Shown here: positions 17,436-25,636 of the stretch, piece by piece
Layout of the letters: each line of letters begins with the position of its first letter
How positions within the stretch are numbered: position 1 is the first letter of the stretch
The notes under the pieces: model-generated
Told to the model about the DNA's origin: nothing
The model's database searches: none
The model's input: the letters and a program-made list of their open reading frames with translations, nothing else
Source of the DNA: Propionibacterium sp.
GTDB lineage: Bacteria; Actinomycetota; Actinomycetes; Propionibacteriales; Propionibacteriaceae
Length of the DNA: 28,130 bases
Reading direction: 5' to 3'
Assembly: GCA_012719335.1 (NCBI GenBank)
Contig: JAAYAO010000334.1
Location: forward strand, 1 to 28,130
Position numbers and translations under genes: made by a program

Positions 17436-18463
17436 GCAGCCTGCAGCAGGTGCCGCGACTCCTGGCGCTGGTGCCCTACCTGGTGCGCCACCCCGGAGCC
17501 CGGGTGGCCGACGTGGCCGTCGACTTCGGGGTCAGCCCCGAACAGGTACGCCGTGACCTGCACGTGCTGTGGTACTGCGGGGTGTCCGGGATGCCCGACG
17601 ACCTGATCGACATCAACATGGATCAGGTCGATCAACACGGGGTGATCCACCTGAGCAACGCCGACTTCCTGAGCCGGCCGCTGGTGCTCTCACCCACCGA
17701 GGCACTGACCCTGGTGGTCGGCCTGCAGGCCCTGCGCCAGGTCGCCGGGCCCGATGCGGTGGGGGCGATCGACCAGGCCCTGGCCAAGGTGCGGGCGGCG
17801 CTGGGCACCCGCAGCGAACTGCCCGACCAGGTGGTGGTCGAGGTGCGCTCGGCCGCCGACCGGGTTCGCGCCACCCTGGACGAGGCGATCGCCCGGCAGC
17901 GCCGGATCGAGATGGAGTACCAGCCCGACCACGTCCTGGAATCACAACGACGCAACGTCGACCCGCACTCGGTAGCGGTGCGCGACGGGTACGCCTACCT
18001 GGAGGCCTACGACCTGGATCGGCAGGGCTGGCGGTCGTTCCGGCTCGACCGGATCGTCGATGCGGTGGTCACCTCCATCCCCGCCGGTCAGCACGGCGCC
18101 GCGCCATCGGCTCCCGGACGGCACTGGCTGTCCGCCCTCGACGACGCCGACCCGGTCGACCTGTGGTTGGCCGCCGACGCCCGCTGGGTGGCCGAGAAGT
18201 ACCCGGTGGAGGCGACCCGGGCCGCGACCGCCGAGGACGCCGCGTCCGCCGGGGTCGAACCGCACCCCGACGACCTGGTGGTCACCATGCTGATCGCCGA
18301 ACCGGAATGGTTGACCCGGCTGCTGCTGCGGTTGGGACAATCGGCCCGGGTGCTGAACGCCGACCGGTGGCGGGCCGAGACCACCGAAGCCGCCGAACGG
18401 GCCCGCCGGGCCATCGCGATGCACCAACGGGTCGGCGAAGCATCGGGTAGGGTCGAAGCGTGA
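17432..18463 (+). CDS. pafC: WYL-domain transcriptional regulator PafC
   Basis: 343 aa, ATG overlapping the pafB stop. N-terminal HTH (about 5-50, RLLALVPYLVRHPGARVADVAVDFGVSPEQVRRDLHVL), then LSPTEALTLVVGLQALRQVAG, as in PafC linkers. The WYL domain (about 155-215) has DGYAYLEAYDLDRQGWRSFRLDRI, so the literal W-Y-L signature is degenerate (AYLEAY), a difference from PafB often seen in this pair. The C-terminal WCX-like part extends to MHQRVGEASG. Partner of PafB in DNA-damage-responsive transcription. The stop overlaps the GTG of the next small gene. Confidence 0.9.
   Translation: MSSLQQVPRLLALVPYLVRHPGARVADVAVDFGVSPEQVRRDLHVLWYCGVSGMPDDLIDINMDQVDQHGVIHLSNADFLSRPLVLSPTEALTLVVGLQALRQVAGPDAVGAIDQALAKVRAALGTRSELPDQVVVEVRSAADRVRATLDEAIARQRRIEMEYQPDHVLESQRRNVDPHSVAVRDGYAYLEAYDLDRQGWRSFRLDRIVDAVVTSIPAGQHGAAPSAPGRHWLSALDDADPVDLWLAADARWVAEKYPVEATRAATAEDAASAGVEPHPDDLVVTMLIAEPEWLTRLLLRLGQSARVLNADRWRAETTEAAERARRAIAMHQRVGEASGRVEA
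18448..18453 (+). promoter_or_regulatory. Candidate -10 element before the small membrane protein/tat genes
   Basis: TAGGGT lies 6 nt before GTG 18460, inside the last codons of pafC. This is leaderless geometry without a visible -35. It would let the small membrane protein and tatA-tatC be transcribed apart from pafBC. Confidence 0.3.
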
Positions 18464-18669
18464 TGTGGGTGCTGATCTTCGGCGGTATCGCCCTCGGCGG
18501 GCTGATCATGGTGATCAGCTACGCCGTATGGCTGTACCACAAGGCATCGGACCTGTGGTCGGAAATCGAGATGCTCGGCACTCGGGCGGACGAATTGGGT
18601 GCCCTGTTGGAACAACTGGCGCCCATGCCGGAGATCGGTGAAGCCGAATCCCCGGCGGGGAGAGGGTAG
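18460..18669 (+). CDS. Small single-pass membrane protein of unknown function (69 aa)
   Basis: GTG 18460 overlaps the pafC stop (GTGA); ATG 18463 is an alternative. Residues 3-26 are one hydrophobic helix (VLIFGGIALGGLIMVISYAVWLYH). Residues 27-52 are an amphipathic, coiled-coil-like helix (KASDLWSEIEMLGTRADELGALLEQL), followed by a Pro/Glu-rich end. The likely topology is a short outer N terminus with a cytoplasmic coil, or the reverse. It precedes tatA by 7 nt, so a link to Tat assembly or to the PafBC pathway is possible, but no family was recognised. Confidence 0.75.
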   Translation: MMWVLIFGGIALGGLIMVISYAVWLYHKASDLWSEIEMLGTRADELGALLEQLAPMPEIGEAESPAGRG

Positions 18670-18676
18670 GTACGTA

Positions 18677-18922
18677 ATGGTCCCCATGTTCTTGAGCACG
18701 ACGGAACTGCTGATCATCCTGGCGGTCGCGCTGCTGATCTTCGGCGGCACCAAACTGGCCGGGTTGGGCCGCGGCGCCGGTCGGGCGATCCGGGAGTTCA
18801 AGGAAGAAACCCGTGGCCTGAACTCCGACGAAACAACCAACACCACCGACCGGCAGATCGAGGCCGACCCCGACCGTCCCACCGATGTCGGTGACGACGC
18901 CGGGCGGCGTCACGACGGCTGA
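18677..18922 (+). CDS. tatA: Sec-independent translocase protein TatA
   Basis: 81 aa. Short N terminus, one membrane helix (about 9-24, TELLIILAVALLIFGG), the FGGTKL hinge in place of the usual FG-x-K-L-P, a Gly-rich amphipathic helix (GLGRGAGRAIREFKEE, about 31-46) and an acidic, disordered tail. TatA oligomers weaken or open the membrane for folded Tat substrates selected by TatC. ATG 18677 has AGG 6 nt upstream within an AGAGGGTAGG stretch. It forms a tat operon with tatC 5 nt downstream; a tatB gene is not present here. Confidence 0.93.
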   Translation: MVPMFLSTTELLIILAVALLIFGGTKLAGLGRGAGRAIREFKEETRGLNSDETTNTTDRQIEADPDRPTDVGDDAGRRHDG

Positions 18923-18927
18923 ACCCC

Positions 18928-19731
18928 GTGGCCCGACTGCGCACGGCGGGCCGGCGGTCGTCCGAGGGCACGATGTCGCTGGCCGACCATTTTCGTGAAC
19001 TCCGGCTGCGGCTGATGCTGGCGTTGATCGGCATCGGCGTGATGACGGTGGTGGCCGCGATCTTCTACCAGCACCTCTACCGGCTGTTGCTGCGGCCGGT
19101 GAACCAGGCGATGCAGAACCTCGCCGCCACCCATCCCGACGTCGATGCCGCGCTGGTGAACATCGGCATCCCGGCACCGATGATGCTGGCCATCAAATTG
19201 TGCCTGGTCGCCGGGGTGGTGGGCAGTGCCCCGTGGTGGATCTATCAGGTGTGGGCCTTCATCGCCCCCGGCCTGCTGCGCCACGAGAAGAAATGGGCCC
19301 TGGCCGTGGTCGGCATCTGCGCCCCGCTGTTTCTCGGCGGGGTGTTCGTCGGGTACTGGGTGATGCCCACCGCGATCACCTTCATGCTGTCCTTCATCCC
19401 GGAATCGGCCGGGGTGAACAGCATGGTCGACCTGCCCTTCTACCTCGACTTCCTGGTGCGACTGATGCTGGTCTTCGGCATCGCGATGGTGATTCCGGTG
19501 TTCGTGGTGCTGCTCAACTTCGTCGGTGTGATTCCGGCCGCCGCCCTGTCGCGGTGGCGCAGCTTCGTGATCTTCGGCTGCTTCGTGTTCGCCGCCGTCG
19601 CCACCCCCGGTGGTGACCCGCTCTCGATGCTGGCGCTGGCCCTCCCGATGGCGTTACTGTTCCTGATCGCCGAGCTCATCGCCCGCATCCACGACCGCCG
19701 TTCCGGCGCACGGCTTCGAGAGGCCCAGTGA
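18928..19731 (+). CDS. tatC: Sec-independent translocase protein TatC
   Basis: 267 aa. Six predicted membrane segments. The conserved N-terminal MSLADHFRELRLRL (residues 16-29) binds twin-arginine signals; FIAPGLLRHEKKWA contains the conserved Glu in the first cytoplasmic loop region; then PFYLDFLVRLMLVFGIAMVIPVFVV and ATPGGDPLSMLALALPMALLFLIAELI. GTG 18928 gives the basic extension common in actinobacterial TatC; ATG 18973 is an alternative that would remove it. TGA overlaps the start of the lipid kinase gene. Confidence 0.95.
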   Translation: MARLRTAGRRSSEGTMSLADHFRELRLRLMLALIGIGVMTVVAAIFYQHLYRLLLRPVNQAMQNLAATHPDVDAALVNIGIPAPMMLAIKLCLVAGVVGSAPWWIYQVWAFIAPGLLRHEKKWALAVVGICAPLFLGGVFVGYWVMPTAITFMLSFIPESAGVNSMVDLPFYLDFLVRLMLVFGIAMVIPVFVVLLNFVGVIPAAALSRWRSFVIFGCFVFAAVATPGGDPLSMLALALPMALLFLIAELIARIHDRRSGARLREAQ

Positions 19732-20669
19732 TGTCCGACGGACCCGTCCTGACCCTGGTGTGCAACCCCAACGCCGGCCTCGGCAAGGCCAACAAACTGT
19801 TGCCCCGGGTGACCGCCGCGATCGAACGCGCGATCCCGGACGCGAATGTGCGGATCCACCGGGCGGTCAGCGTGCGCGAAGCCCGGGTGCTGACCGTGGC
19901 CGCGGCCGCGGCGGCCCGTCCGGCCACGGATGATCGGCGCGCCGACGCGGTGCTGGTGATGGGCGGGGACGGGATGATGCACCTGGGCATCCAGGCCTGC
20001 GCCGGCACCGGGGTACCGATCGGGTTGATCCCGGCCGGCACCGGCAACGACATCTGCCGCGGCTTCGGCCTGCCCAGCAACGATGCCCTGGCCGCCCTGG
20101 ACGTGATCGTGCGCGGCCACACCCGCCGGGTGGACCTGATCAAGGTGCGCGGTGACCTGGTCGACGGCACCCGGGAACGCCACGTCGCGTCCGTGGTCGC
20201 CTCCGGCTACGACGCGAAGGTGAACCGCCGCGCCAACCACACCTCCTGGCCGCGAGGCTCGGCCCGTTACGCGGTGGCGGTGTTTCGGGAACTGCGGGTC
20301 TTCGAACCGTTGCGATACCGGGTCACCATCGACGGGGAAACCGCCGAACTGCCCGCGATGGTCATCTCGGTGGCCAACTCGCGCTACTTCGGTGGCGGCA
20401 TCATGATCGCCCCGCGCGCCGACCCGGCCGACGGCTGGCTGGACATAACCCTGGTGCACCCGGTCAGCCGACTCACCCTGATCCGGCTGTTCGCGAAACT
20501 GTTCAGCGGTAAGTTCGTCTCCGACCCGGCGGTCGAACAGTTGCGCGCCCGCGAGATCATCATCGACGGCGACGGGTTGATCGCGATGGGGGACGGCGAG
20601 GAGCTCGGCCCCGTCCCCGTCACCCTGACCAACGAACCCGACGCCCTGACCATTTTCACCCCGAACTGA
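19731..20669 (+). CDS. Diacylglycerol/sphingosine kinase-like lipid kinase
   Basis: 312 aa. DAGK catalytic domain: NPNAG (nucleotide loop, about 12-16), VLVMGGDGMMHLGIQ (the family's GGDGT is GGDGM here), GLIPAGTGNDICRGFGLP, and the C-terminal half with NSRYFGGGIMIAPRADPADGWLDI and IDGDGLIAMGDGEE. Expected to phosphorylate diacylglycerol or a similar lipid at the inner membrane face. ATG 19731 overlaps the tatC TGA, with GAGAGG 7 nt upstream; GTG 19728 would add one residue. It lies between tatC and helY, which are adjacent in M. tuberculosis. Its stop overlaps the helicase ATG (TGATG). Confidence 0.9.
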   Translation: MSDGPVLTLVCNPNAGLGKANKLLPRVTAAIERAIPDANVRIHRAVSVREARVLTVAAAAAARPATDDRRADAVLVMGGDGMMHLGIQACAGTGVPIGLIPAGTGNDICRGFGLPSNDALAALDVIVRGHTRRVDLIKVRGDLVDGTRERHVASVVASGYDAKVNRRANHTSWPRGSARYAVAVFRELRVFEPLRYRVTIDGETAELPAMVISVANSRYFGGGIMIAPRADPADGWLDITLVHPVSRLTLIRLFAKLFSGKFVSDPAVEQLRAREIIIDGDGLIAMGDGEELGPVPVTLTNEPDALTIFTPN

Positions 20670-23524
20670 TGGATGACCTGACACCTGCCCAAGCCATGGC
20701 GGCCGCCCGGCAACGCAACCGCTACCCCGAACTGACCGAGTTCGGCCACGGCTACTCGTTCGCCTTCGACGACTACCAGGTCGAGGCCTGCCAACACGTC
20801 GAGGACGGCTCCGGTGTGCTGGTGGCCGCCCCGACCGGCGCCGGCAAGACCATCGTGGGCGAGTTCGCCGTCCACCTGGCACTGAGCCGGGGACGCAAGG
20901 CCTTCTACACCACCCCGATCAAGGCCCTGTCGAACCAGAAGTACCACGACCTGGTCGACCGGCACGGTGCCGACAACGTCGGGCTGCTCACCGGCGACAC
21001 CTCGATCAACTCCGAGGCATCGGTGGTGGTGATGACCACCGAGGTGCTGCGCAACATGATCTACGCCTCCTCGCCGACGCTGAACAACCTGGGGTTCGTG
21101 GTGATGGACGAGGTGCACTACCTCGCCGACCGATTCCGCGGCGCGGTGTGGGAGGAAGTGATCATCGGTCTGCCCGAGTCGGTGCAGATGATCTGTCTGT
21201 CGGCGACGGTCAGCAACGCCGAGGAGTTCGGTGAATGGCTCGGTGAGGTGCGCGGCGACATGCGGATCGTGGTGTCGGAGAAGCGCCCCGTGCCGCTGTA
21301 CCAGCACGTGATGGTCGGCCGGAAACTGTACGACCTGTTCGCCGAGGTGGCCCCCACCGCGGTGGTCGACGACCAGCCGGTGTCGGGCAAGTGGTCGGTG
21401 AACCCGCAGTTGGTCAACGTCGCCAAGACCGAATCGCGCACCGTCCGCGACGACTCGCGCCGACCCCGGGGGCGCCGGGGCCGGGGCAAGAAGTCGAGCT
21501 ACGGGTCCGGCGCGTACGGGGGCGCCGCACACGGTACACACCAGGACCGCAGCCAGCAGCGACGCCGCACCGTGCCGACCCGTCCCGACATGGTCGAGGC
21601 CCTCGACCGGGCGAACCTGCTGCCGGCCATCGTGTTCATCTTCTCCCGCGCCGGCTGTGACGCCGCGGTGCGACAACTGCAAACCGCCCGGGTGCGGCTG
21701 ACCACCGCCGAGGAGGAGTTGGCGATTCTGCAGATCGCCGAGAAGCACATCACCGGGTTGTCCGAGGCCGATCTGCGCGCGCTGCGCTGGGACGACTTCC
21801 TCGACGCCCTGCTGCGCGGGGTGGCCTCCCACCACGCCGGCCTGCTGCCGGCCTTCAAGGAACTGGTCGAGGAGTGTTTCGTCTCCGGGCTGATCAAGGT
21901 GGTGTTCGCCACCGAAACCCTGGCCCTGGGCATCAACATGCCGGCCCGCTCGGTGGTGCTGGAGAAATTGGTGAAGTTCAACGGCGAAACCCACGCCGAC
22001 ATCACCCCGGGCGAATACACCCAGCTCACCGGACGGGCCGGGCGTCGCGGCATCGACGTCGAGGGTCACGCGGTGGTGTTGTGGCAGCCCGGCCTCGACC
22101 CGCGCGCGGTGGCCGGCCTGGCATCGCGGCGTACCTACCCGCTGCGCTCGTCCTTCGCCCCGACCTACAACATGGCGGTCAACATGGTCGGCCGGGTGGG
22201 CCGCGACCAGGCCCGCACCCTGCTGGAACAGTCCTTCGCCCAGTTCCAGACCGACGGGTCGGTGGTGGGCCTGGCCCGGCAGGTGGCCCGCAACCAGCAG
22301 GCCATCGGGGATCATCTGGCCGCCCTGGAATGCGACCGTGGCGACTTCATGGCCTACGCCCGGTTGCGGGAGCAGATCTCGGTCACCGAGGCCGAGGCCG
22401 CCCGGGCCCGCCGCTCCGACTCGCGGGCGGTGACCCTGGACACCCTGGCCGGGCTGCGGGTCGGCGACATCATCGGGGTGCCGTCGGGCAAACACGCCGG
22501 CTGGGCCCTGGTGGTCGACACCTCGGCCGAGAACAGCGAGGGGCCCCGGCCACAGGTGCTCACCGAGGCACACCACGTCCGACGCCTGTCCCCGGCCGAC
22601 TTCCCGACCGCGCCGGTGATCCTGGGCCGGATGAAGGTGCCGAAACGGTTCAACCCCCGCGAACGCACCAGCCGCCGGGCGATGGCGGCAGCATTCGACG
22701 CGAAACTGAAGGAGCTCGACACCAGCACGCCGATCCGGCGACGGGCCGGTGAGGTGGACGAGGCCACCCGGCAGCGGATCGCCGAGTTGCGGGCCGAGCT
22801 GGCCGCCCACCCCTGTCACACCTGCCCCGACCGGGAAACCCACGCCCGCCGCGCCGAGAAGGTGTTGCGGTTGGAGGGTGAGAACGCCGCGATCGAACAG
22901 AAGGTGAAGCGGCGCACCAGCACCATCGCCGCCCAGTTCGACCGGATCTGCCTGGTGCTGCAATCGCTGGGGTACCTGGTCGAGGGGGAAACCGAACAGG
23001 AGTTGGTGGTCACGGACGCCGGCCGGCTGTTGTCACGGATCTACGCCGAACTCGACCTGGTCGCGGCCGAGGCCGTCCGGGACGGGGTCTTCGACGGGCT
23101 CAGCCACCCGCAGTTGGCCGCGGTGTTGTCGACGCTGATCTTCGAATCCCGCCGTGACGATGGTGACCGGTACGCCCGGATGCCCGACCGGGAGACCTCC
23201 CGGGTGGTCGACGACCTGCGCCGGATCCGGCACCGCATCGACCAGTTGGAACGCGACGCCCGGATCGAACGGGGCCGCGACCTCGACATCGGCTTCGCGT
23301 CCACCGTGTTCGCCTGGGCGTCCGGGGTGCCGCTGGCCGAGGTGCTGGTCGAATCGAAGATGACCGCCGGCGACTTCGTCCGCTGGGTGCGGCAGGTGAT
23401 CGACTTCGCCGACCAGGTCGCCGACGCCGCCGGCCCCGGCGACCTGCGCCGCACCGCCCGCGAGGCCGTCCATGCGATGCGTCGCGGCATCGTCGACCTG
23501 GAACAGGATCCGGCCGAGGACTGA
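20669..23524 (+). CDS. helY: HelY/Ski2-Mtr4-like superfamily 2 RNA helicase
   Basis: 951 aa. RecA1 domain with Walker A APTGAGKT (54-61), TPIKALSNQKY, DEVH box (VVMDEVHYLADRFRG, about 147) and LSATVSN. RecA2 has VFIFSRAGCD, ATETLALGINMPARSVVLEKL and QLTGRAGRRG (about 452). Between the RecA domains (about 260-300) is a basic, Arg/Gly/Ser-rich low-complexity insert. The C-terminal half contains a helical region with CHTCPDRETHARR and a DSHCT-like domain (LSHPQLAAVLSTLIFESR). Related helicases unwind RNA for decay or rRNA maturation; the bacterial substrate is not established. ATG 20669 overlaps the kinase stop. It ends the tat-linked operon. Confidence 0.93.
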   Translation: MDDLTPAQAMAAARQRNRYPELTEFGHGYSFAFDDYQVEACQHVEDGSGVLVAAPTGAGKTIVGEFAVHLALSRGRKAFYTTPIKALSNQKYHDLVDRHGADNVGLLTGDTSINSEASVVVMTTEVLRNMIYASSPTLNNLGFVVMDEVHYLADRFRGAVWEEVIIGLPESVQMICLSATVSNAEEFGEWLGEVRGDMRIVVSEKRPVPLYQHVMVGRKLYDLFAEVAPTAVVDDQPVSGKWSVNPQLVNVAKTESRTVRDDSRRPRGRRGRGKKSSYGSGAYGGAAHGTHQDRSQQRRRTVPTRPDMVEALDRANLLPAIVFIFSRAGCDAAVRQLQTARVRLTTAEEELAILQIAEKHITGLSEADLRALRWDDFLDALLRGVASHHAGLLPAFKELVEECFVSGLIKVVFATETLALGINMPARSVVLEKLVKFNGETHADITPGEYTQLTGRAGRRGIDVEGHAVVLWQPGLDPRAVAGLASRRTYPLRSSFAPTYNMAVNMVGRVGRDQARTLLEQSFAQFQTDGSVVGLARQVARNQQAIGDHLAALECDRGDFMAYARLREQISVTEAEAARARRSDSRAVTLDTLAGLRVGDIIGVPSGKHAGWALVVDTSAENSEGPRPQVLTEAHHVRRLSPADFPTAPVILGRMKVPKRFNPRERTSRRAMAAAFDAKLKELDTSTPIRRRAGEVDEATRQRIAELRAELAAHPCHTCPDRETHARRAEKVLRLEGENAAIEQKVKRRTSTIAAQFDRICLVLQSLGYLVEGETEQELVVTDAGRLLSRIYAELDLVAAEAVRDGVFDGLSHPQLAAVLSTLIFESRRDDGDRYARMPDRETSRVVDDLRRIRHRIDQLERDARIERGRDLDIGFASTVFAWASGVPLAEVLVESKMTAGDFVRWVRQVIDFADQVADAAGPGDLRRTAREAVHAMRRGIVDLEQDPAED

Positions 23525-23534
23525 CCCGGCGGGT

Positions 23535-23540
23535 TAGGGT
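23535..23540 (+). promoter_or_regulatory. Candidate -10 element of the MFS gene
   Basis: TAGGGT lies 11 nt after the helY stop in a 64-bp gap. A start about 7 nt downstream would give a 5' UTR of about 40 nt with GAGGA (23580-23584) before GTG 23589. No clear -35. Confidence 0.3.
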
Positions 23541-23588
23541 TGATCGGCCGCGGTACGGCGGGATCGGTTTCGACATGACGAGGACGAT

Positions 23589-24758
23589 GTGGCTGAGCTT
23601 CGACGCGCCCGGTGGGCGGTGGCCGCCACCTTCTTCACCAACGGGTTCGCGATCGCGAACCTGGTGCCGCGCTACCCGGAGATCAAGGACGCGCTGGAGC
23701 TGACCAACACCGGGTTCGGCACCGCGATCGCCTTTCTGCCGGTCGGCTCGATCATCGCCGGCCTGGCCGCGGGACACCTGGTGGCCCGGTTCACCTCGGC
23801 GCGGGTCGCGACCCTGGGCATGGTGCTGCTGAGCCTGGCCGTGTTGGGGGCCGGGGTGTCCGGGCACGGGGTGATGCTCGCCGCGATGCTGTTCGTGGTC
23901 GGTGCCTGTGACGCGATCGCCGACGTCGCCCAGAACGCCCACGGGCTACGGGTGGAACGGGCGATGGGCCGGGCGATCCTGAACTCGCTGCACGCCTCGT
24001 GGAGTGCCGGGGCGGTGGCCGGGGGATTGCTCGGTGCCGCCGCGGCGTCCCGGGCGGTGCCGATCCCGGTGCACCTGGGAGTGGCCACCGGCATCGTCGC
24101 CATCGCCATGCTGCTGGCACTGCGCCACCTGCTGCCCGGCGCGGACCCCCGCCCACCCGACGACGAACCCGCCGCCCGCGGCGGCATCGGACGCAAGATC
24201 TGGCTGCTGCTGGCCCTCGGCCTGGTCGCCGGCGCCTCGCTGCTGATCGAGGACGTCTCCGCGGCATGGAGCACCATCTACCTGGCCAGCTGGCTGGGCG
24301 CCGCCCCTGGCATCGCCGGCATGGGCTTCGTCGCCGGAGCCGGGATGCAGTTTCTCGGCCGACTGGTCGCCGACCGGGCCGTCGACCGCTTCGGCGACCG
24401 AACCGTCGCCCGGGCCGGTGGCCTGCTGGTGCTGACCGGCGGGCTGCTGGTGGTCGGGGTCGCCACGGTGCCGGCCACCATCGTCGGCTTCGGCCTGGCC
24501 GGGTTCGGGGTGGCCTCCCTGGTGCCGGCCGCCTACCGGCAGGCCGATCTGATCCCCGGGCTGCCGCCGGGGCGTGGGCTGACCGTGGTCGGTTGGCTGC
24601 TGCGGTTCGCGTCGATGGTGGCCCCGCCGGTGATCGGCATGATCGCCGATGCCTCGAGCCTGCGGATCGGCCTGCTGGTGATGGTGGTCGCCGGGGTGTT
24701 GGCCGTGGTTTTCGCCCGGTCATTGCCCGCCGGCACCCGTCCCGGCCCGGCCCGATGA
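23589..24758 (+). CDS. Major facilitator superfamily permease
   Basis: 389 aa, 12 predicted membrane helices. It begins RRARWAVAATFFTNGFAIANLVPRYPEIKDALEL, followed by a loop 2-3 region GHLVARFTSARVATLGM and a helix 4-5 stretch DAIADVAQNAHGLRVERAMGRAILNSLHASWSAGAVAGG. These resemble the YbjJ/fucose-permease-like MFS group. The repeat in the second half is GRLVADRAVDRFGDRTVARAGG. The substrate is unknown; efflux or sugar uptake are both possible. GTG 23589 is preceded by GAGGA at 5 nt. It is a single gene between the helY operon and hisF, probably with its own promoter. Confidence 0.85.
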   Translation: MAELRRARWAVAATFFTNGFAIANLVPRYPEIKDALELTNTGFGTAIAFLPVGSIIAGLAAGHLVARFTSARVATLGMVLLSLAVLGAGVSGHGVMLAAMLFVVGACDAIADVAQNAHGLRVERAMGRAILNSLHASWSAGAVAGGLLGAAAASRAVPIPVHLGVATGIVAIAMLLALRHLLPGADPRPPDDEPAARGGIGRKIWLLLALGLVAGASLLIEDVSAAWSTIYLASWLGAAPGIAGMGFVAGAGMQFLGRLVADRAVDRFGDRTVARAGGLLVLTGGLLVVGVATVPATIVGFGLAGFGVASLVPAAYRQADLIPGLPPGRGLTVVGWLLRFASMVAPPVIGMIADASSLRIGLLVMVVAGVLAVVFARSLPAGTRPGPAR

Positions 24759-24834
24759 CCGAGACCGCAAGCCGAACAGCCGAAAACGGCCCGTTGTGGT
24801 TGCGGCGACCCGTATTCGCGTAGGTTCGAGTCAT

Positions 24835-24861
24835 CACCGGCCCCGGTGGCGCGGCTACAGT
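24835..24861 (+). promoter_or_regulatory. Candidate hisF leaderless promoter with adjacent palindrome
   Basis: TACAGT (24856-24861) lies 7 nt before ATG 24869, and no Shine-Dalgarno is present, so leaderless translation is likely. Just upstream CACCGG-CC-CCGGTG (24835-24848) is a perfect 14-bp palindrome where a -35 or operator would be. A second promoter-like pair, TTGCGG (24800-24805) and TAGGTT (24821-24826), has a short 15-nt spacer. The rest of the gap 24759-24868 shows nothing else. Confidence 0.45.
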
Positions 24862-24868
24862 TGCACCC

Positions 24869-25636
24869 ATGACTCTTGCTGTCCGGGTGATTCCCTGCCT
24901 CGACGTCCACGACGGCCGCGTGGTGAAGGGCGTGAACTTCACCAACCTGCGCGATGCCGGTGATCCGGTCGAACTGGCTGCCGCCTACGGTGCGGCCGGG
25001 GCCGACGAGCTCACCTTCCTGGACATCTCCGCCTCCAAGGACGGCCGGGCCACCACCCGCGAAATGGTCACCAAGACCGCCGAAACCGTGTTCATTCCGC
25101 TCACCGTCGGCGGCGGCGTGGGCAGCGTCGAGGATGTCGACGCGCTACTGCGCTGCGGCGCCGACAAGGTCAGCATCAACACCTCCGCGCTGCGCCGACC
25201 GGAGCTGATCAGCGACATCACCCAACGCTTCGGCAACCAGGTGCTGGTGCTGTCGGTCGACGCCCGCCGCGAGGAGGGCATGCCGTCCGGTTACGGGGTG
25301 ACCACCCACGGCGGCACCACCTCCGCCGGCGTCGACGCGGTGGAATGGGCCCGCCGCGGGGTCGAACTCGGGGCCGGGGAGATCCTGCTGAACTCGATGG
25401 ACGCCGACGGCACCACCGACGGATTCGATCTCGACATGCTGCGTGACGTGCGCGCCGCGGTGAACGTCCCGCTGATCGCCTCCGGTGGGGCGGGCACCGT
25501 GCAGCACTTCGTCGAAGCCGTCGAAGCCGGCGCGGACGCCGTGCTCGCCGCCAGCGTCTTCCACTACGGCACGCTCACCATCCAACAGGTCAAGGACGGG
25601 CTGCGCGCCGCCGGTCACCCGGTTCGCGACGCATGA
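24869..25636 (+). CDS. hisF: Imidazole glycerol phosphate synthase subunit HisF
   Basis: 255 aa TIM barrel. With HisH it converts PRFAR and ammonia to imidazole glycerol phosphate and AICAR in histidine synthesis. Catalytic aspartates D12 ([14 protein letters not shown]) and D131 (VLSVDARRE) are present, as are the phosphate-binding loops TVGGGVGS and ASGGAGT. Length is normal. The gene stands alone: no hisA, hisH, hisI or other his gene is nearby. The stop overlaps an ATG of the following membrane protein (ATGA). Confidence 0.96.
   Translation: MTLAVRVIPCLDVHDGRVVKGVNFTNLRDAGDPVELAAAYGAAGADELTFLDISASKDGRATTREMVTKTAETVFIPLTVGGGVGSVEDVDALLRCGADKVSINTSALRRPELISDITQRFGNQVLVLSVDARREEGMPSGYGVTTHGGTTSAGVDAVEWARRGVELGAGEILLNSMDADGTTDGFDLDMLRDVRAAVNVPLIASGGAGTVQHFVEAVEAGADAVLAASVFHYGTLTIQQVKDGLRAAGHPVRDA

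Noticed and set aside
20384..22963. 859-codon minus-strand frame opposite helY
   Set aside because: Shadow frame; helY is complete with all motor motifs.
23563..23605. Possible degenerate REP unit (GGTTTCGACA followed by GAGCTTCGAC) before the MFS gene
   Set aside because: Only short matches; no GCTCAACC block or hairpin as in copies A-C, so chance is likely.
24815..24840. T-arm-like GGTTCGAGTC suggesting a second tRNA
   Set aside because: The flanking bases do not form a T stem and no acceptor or anticodon arm can be folded around it.
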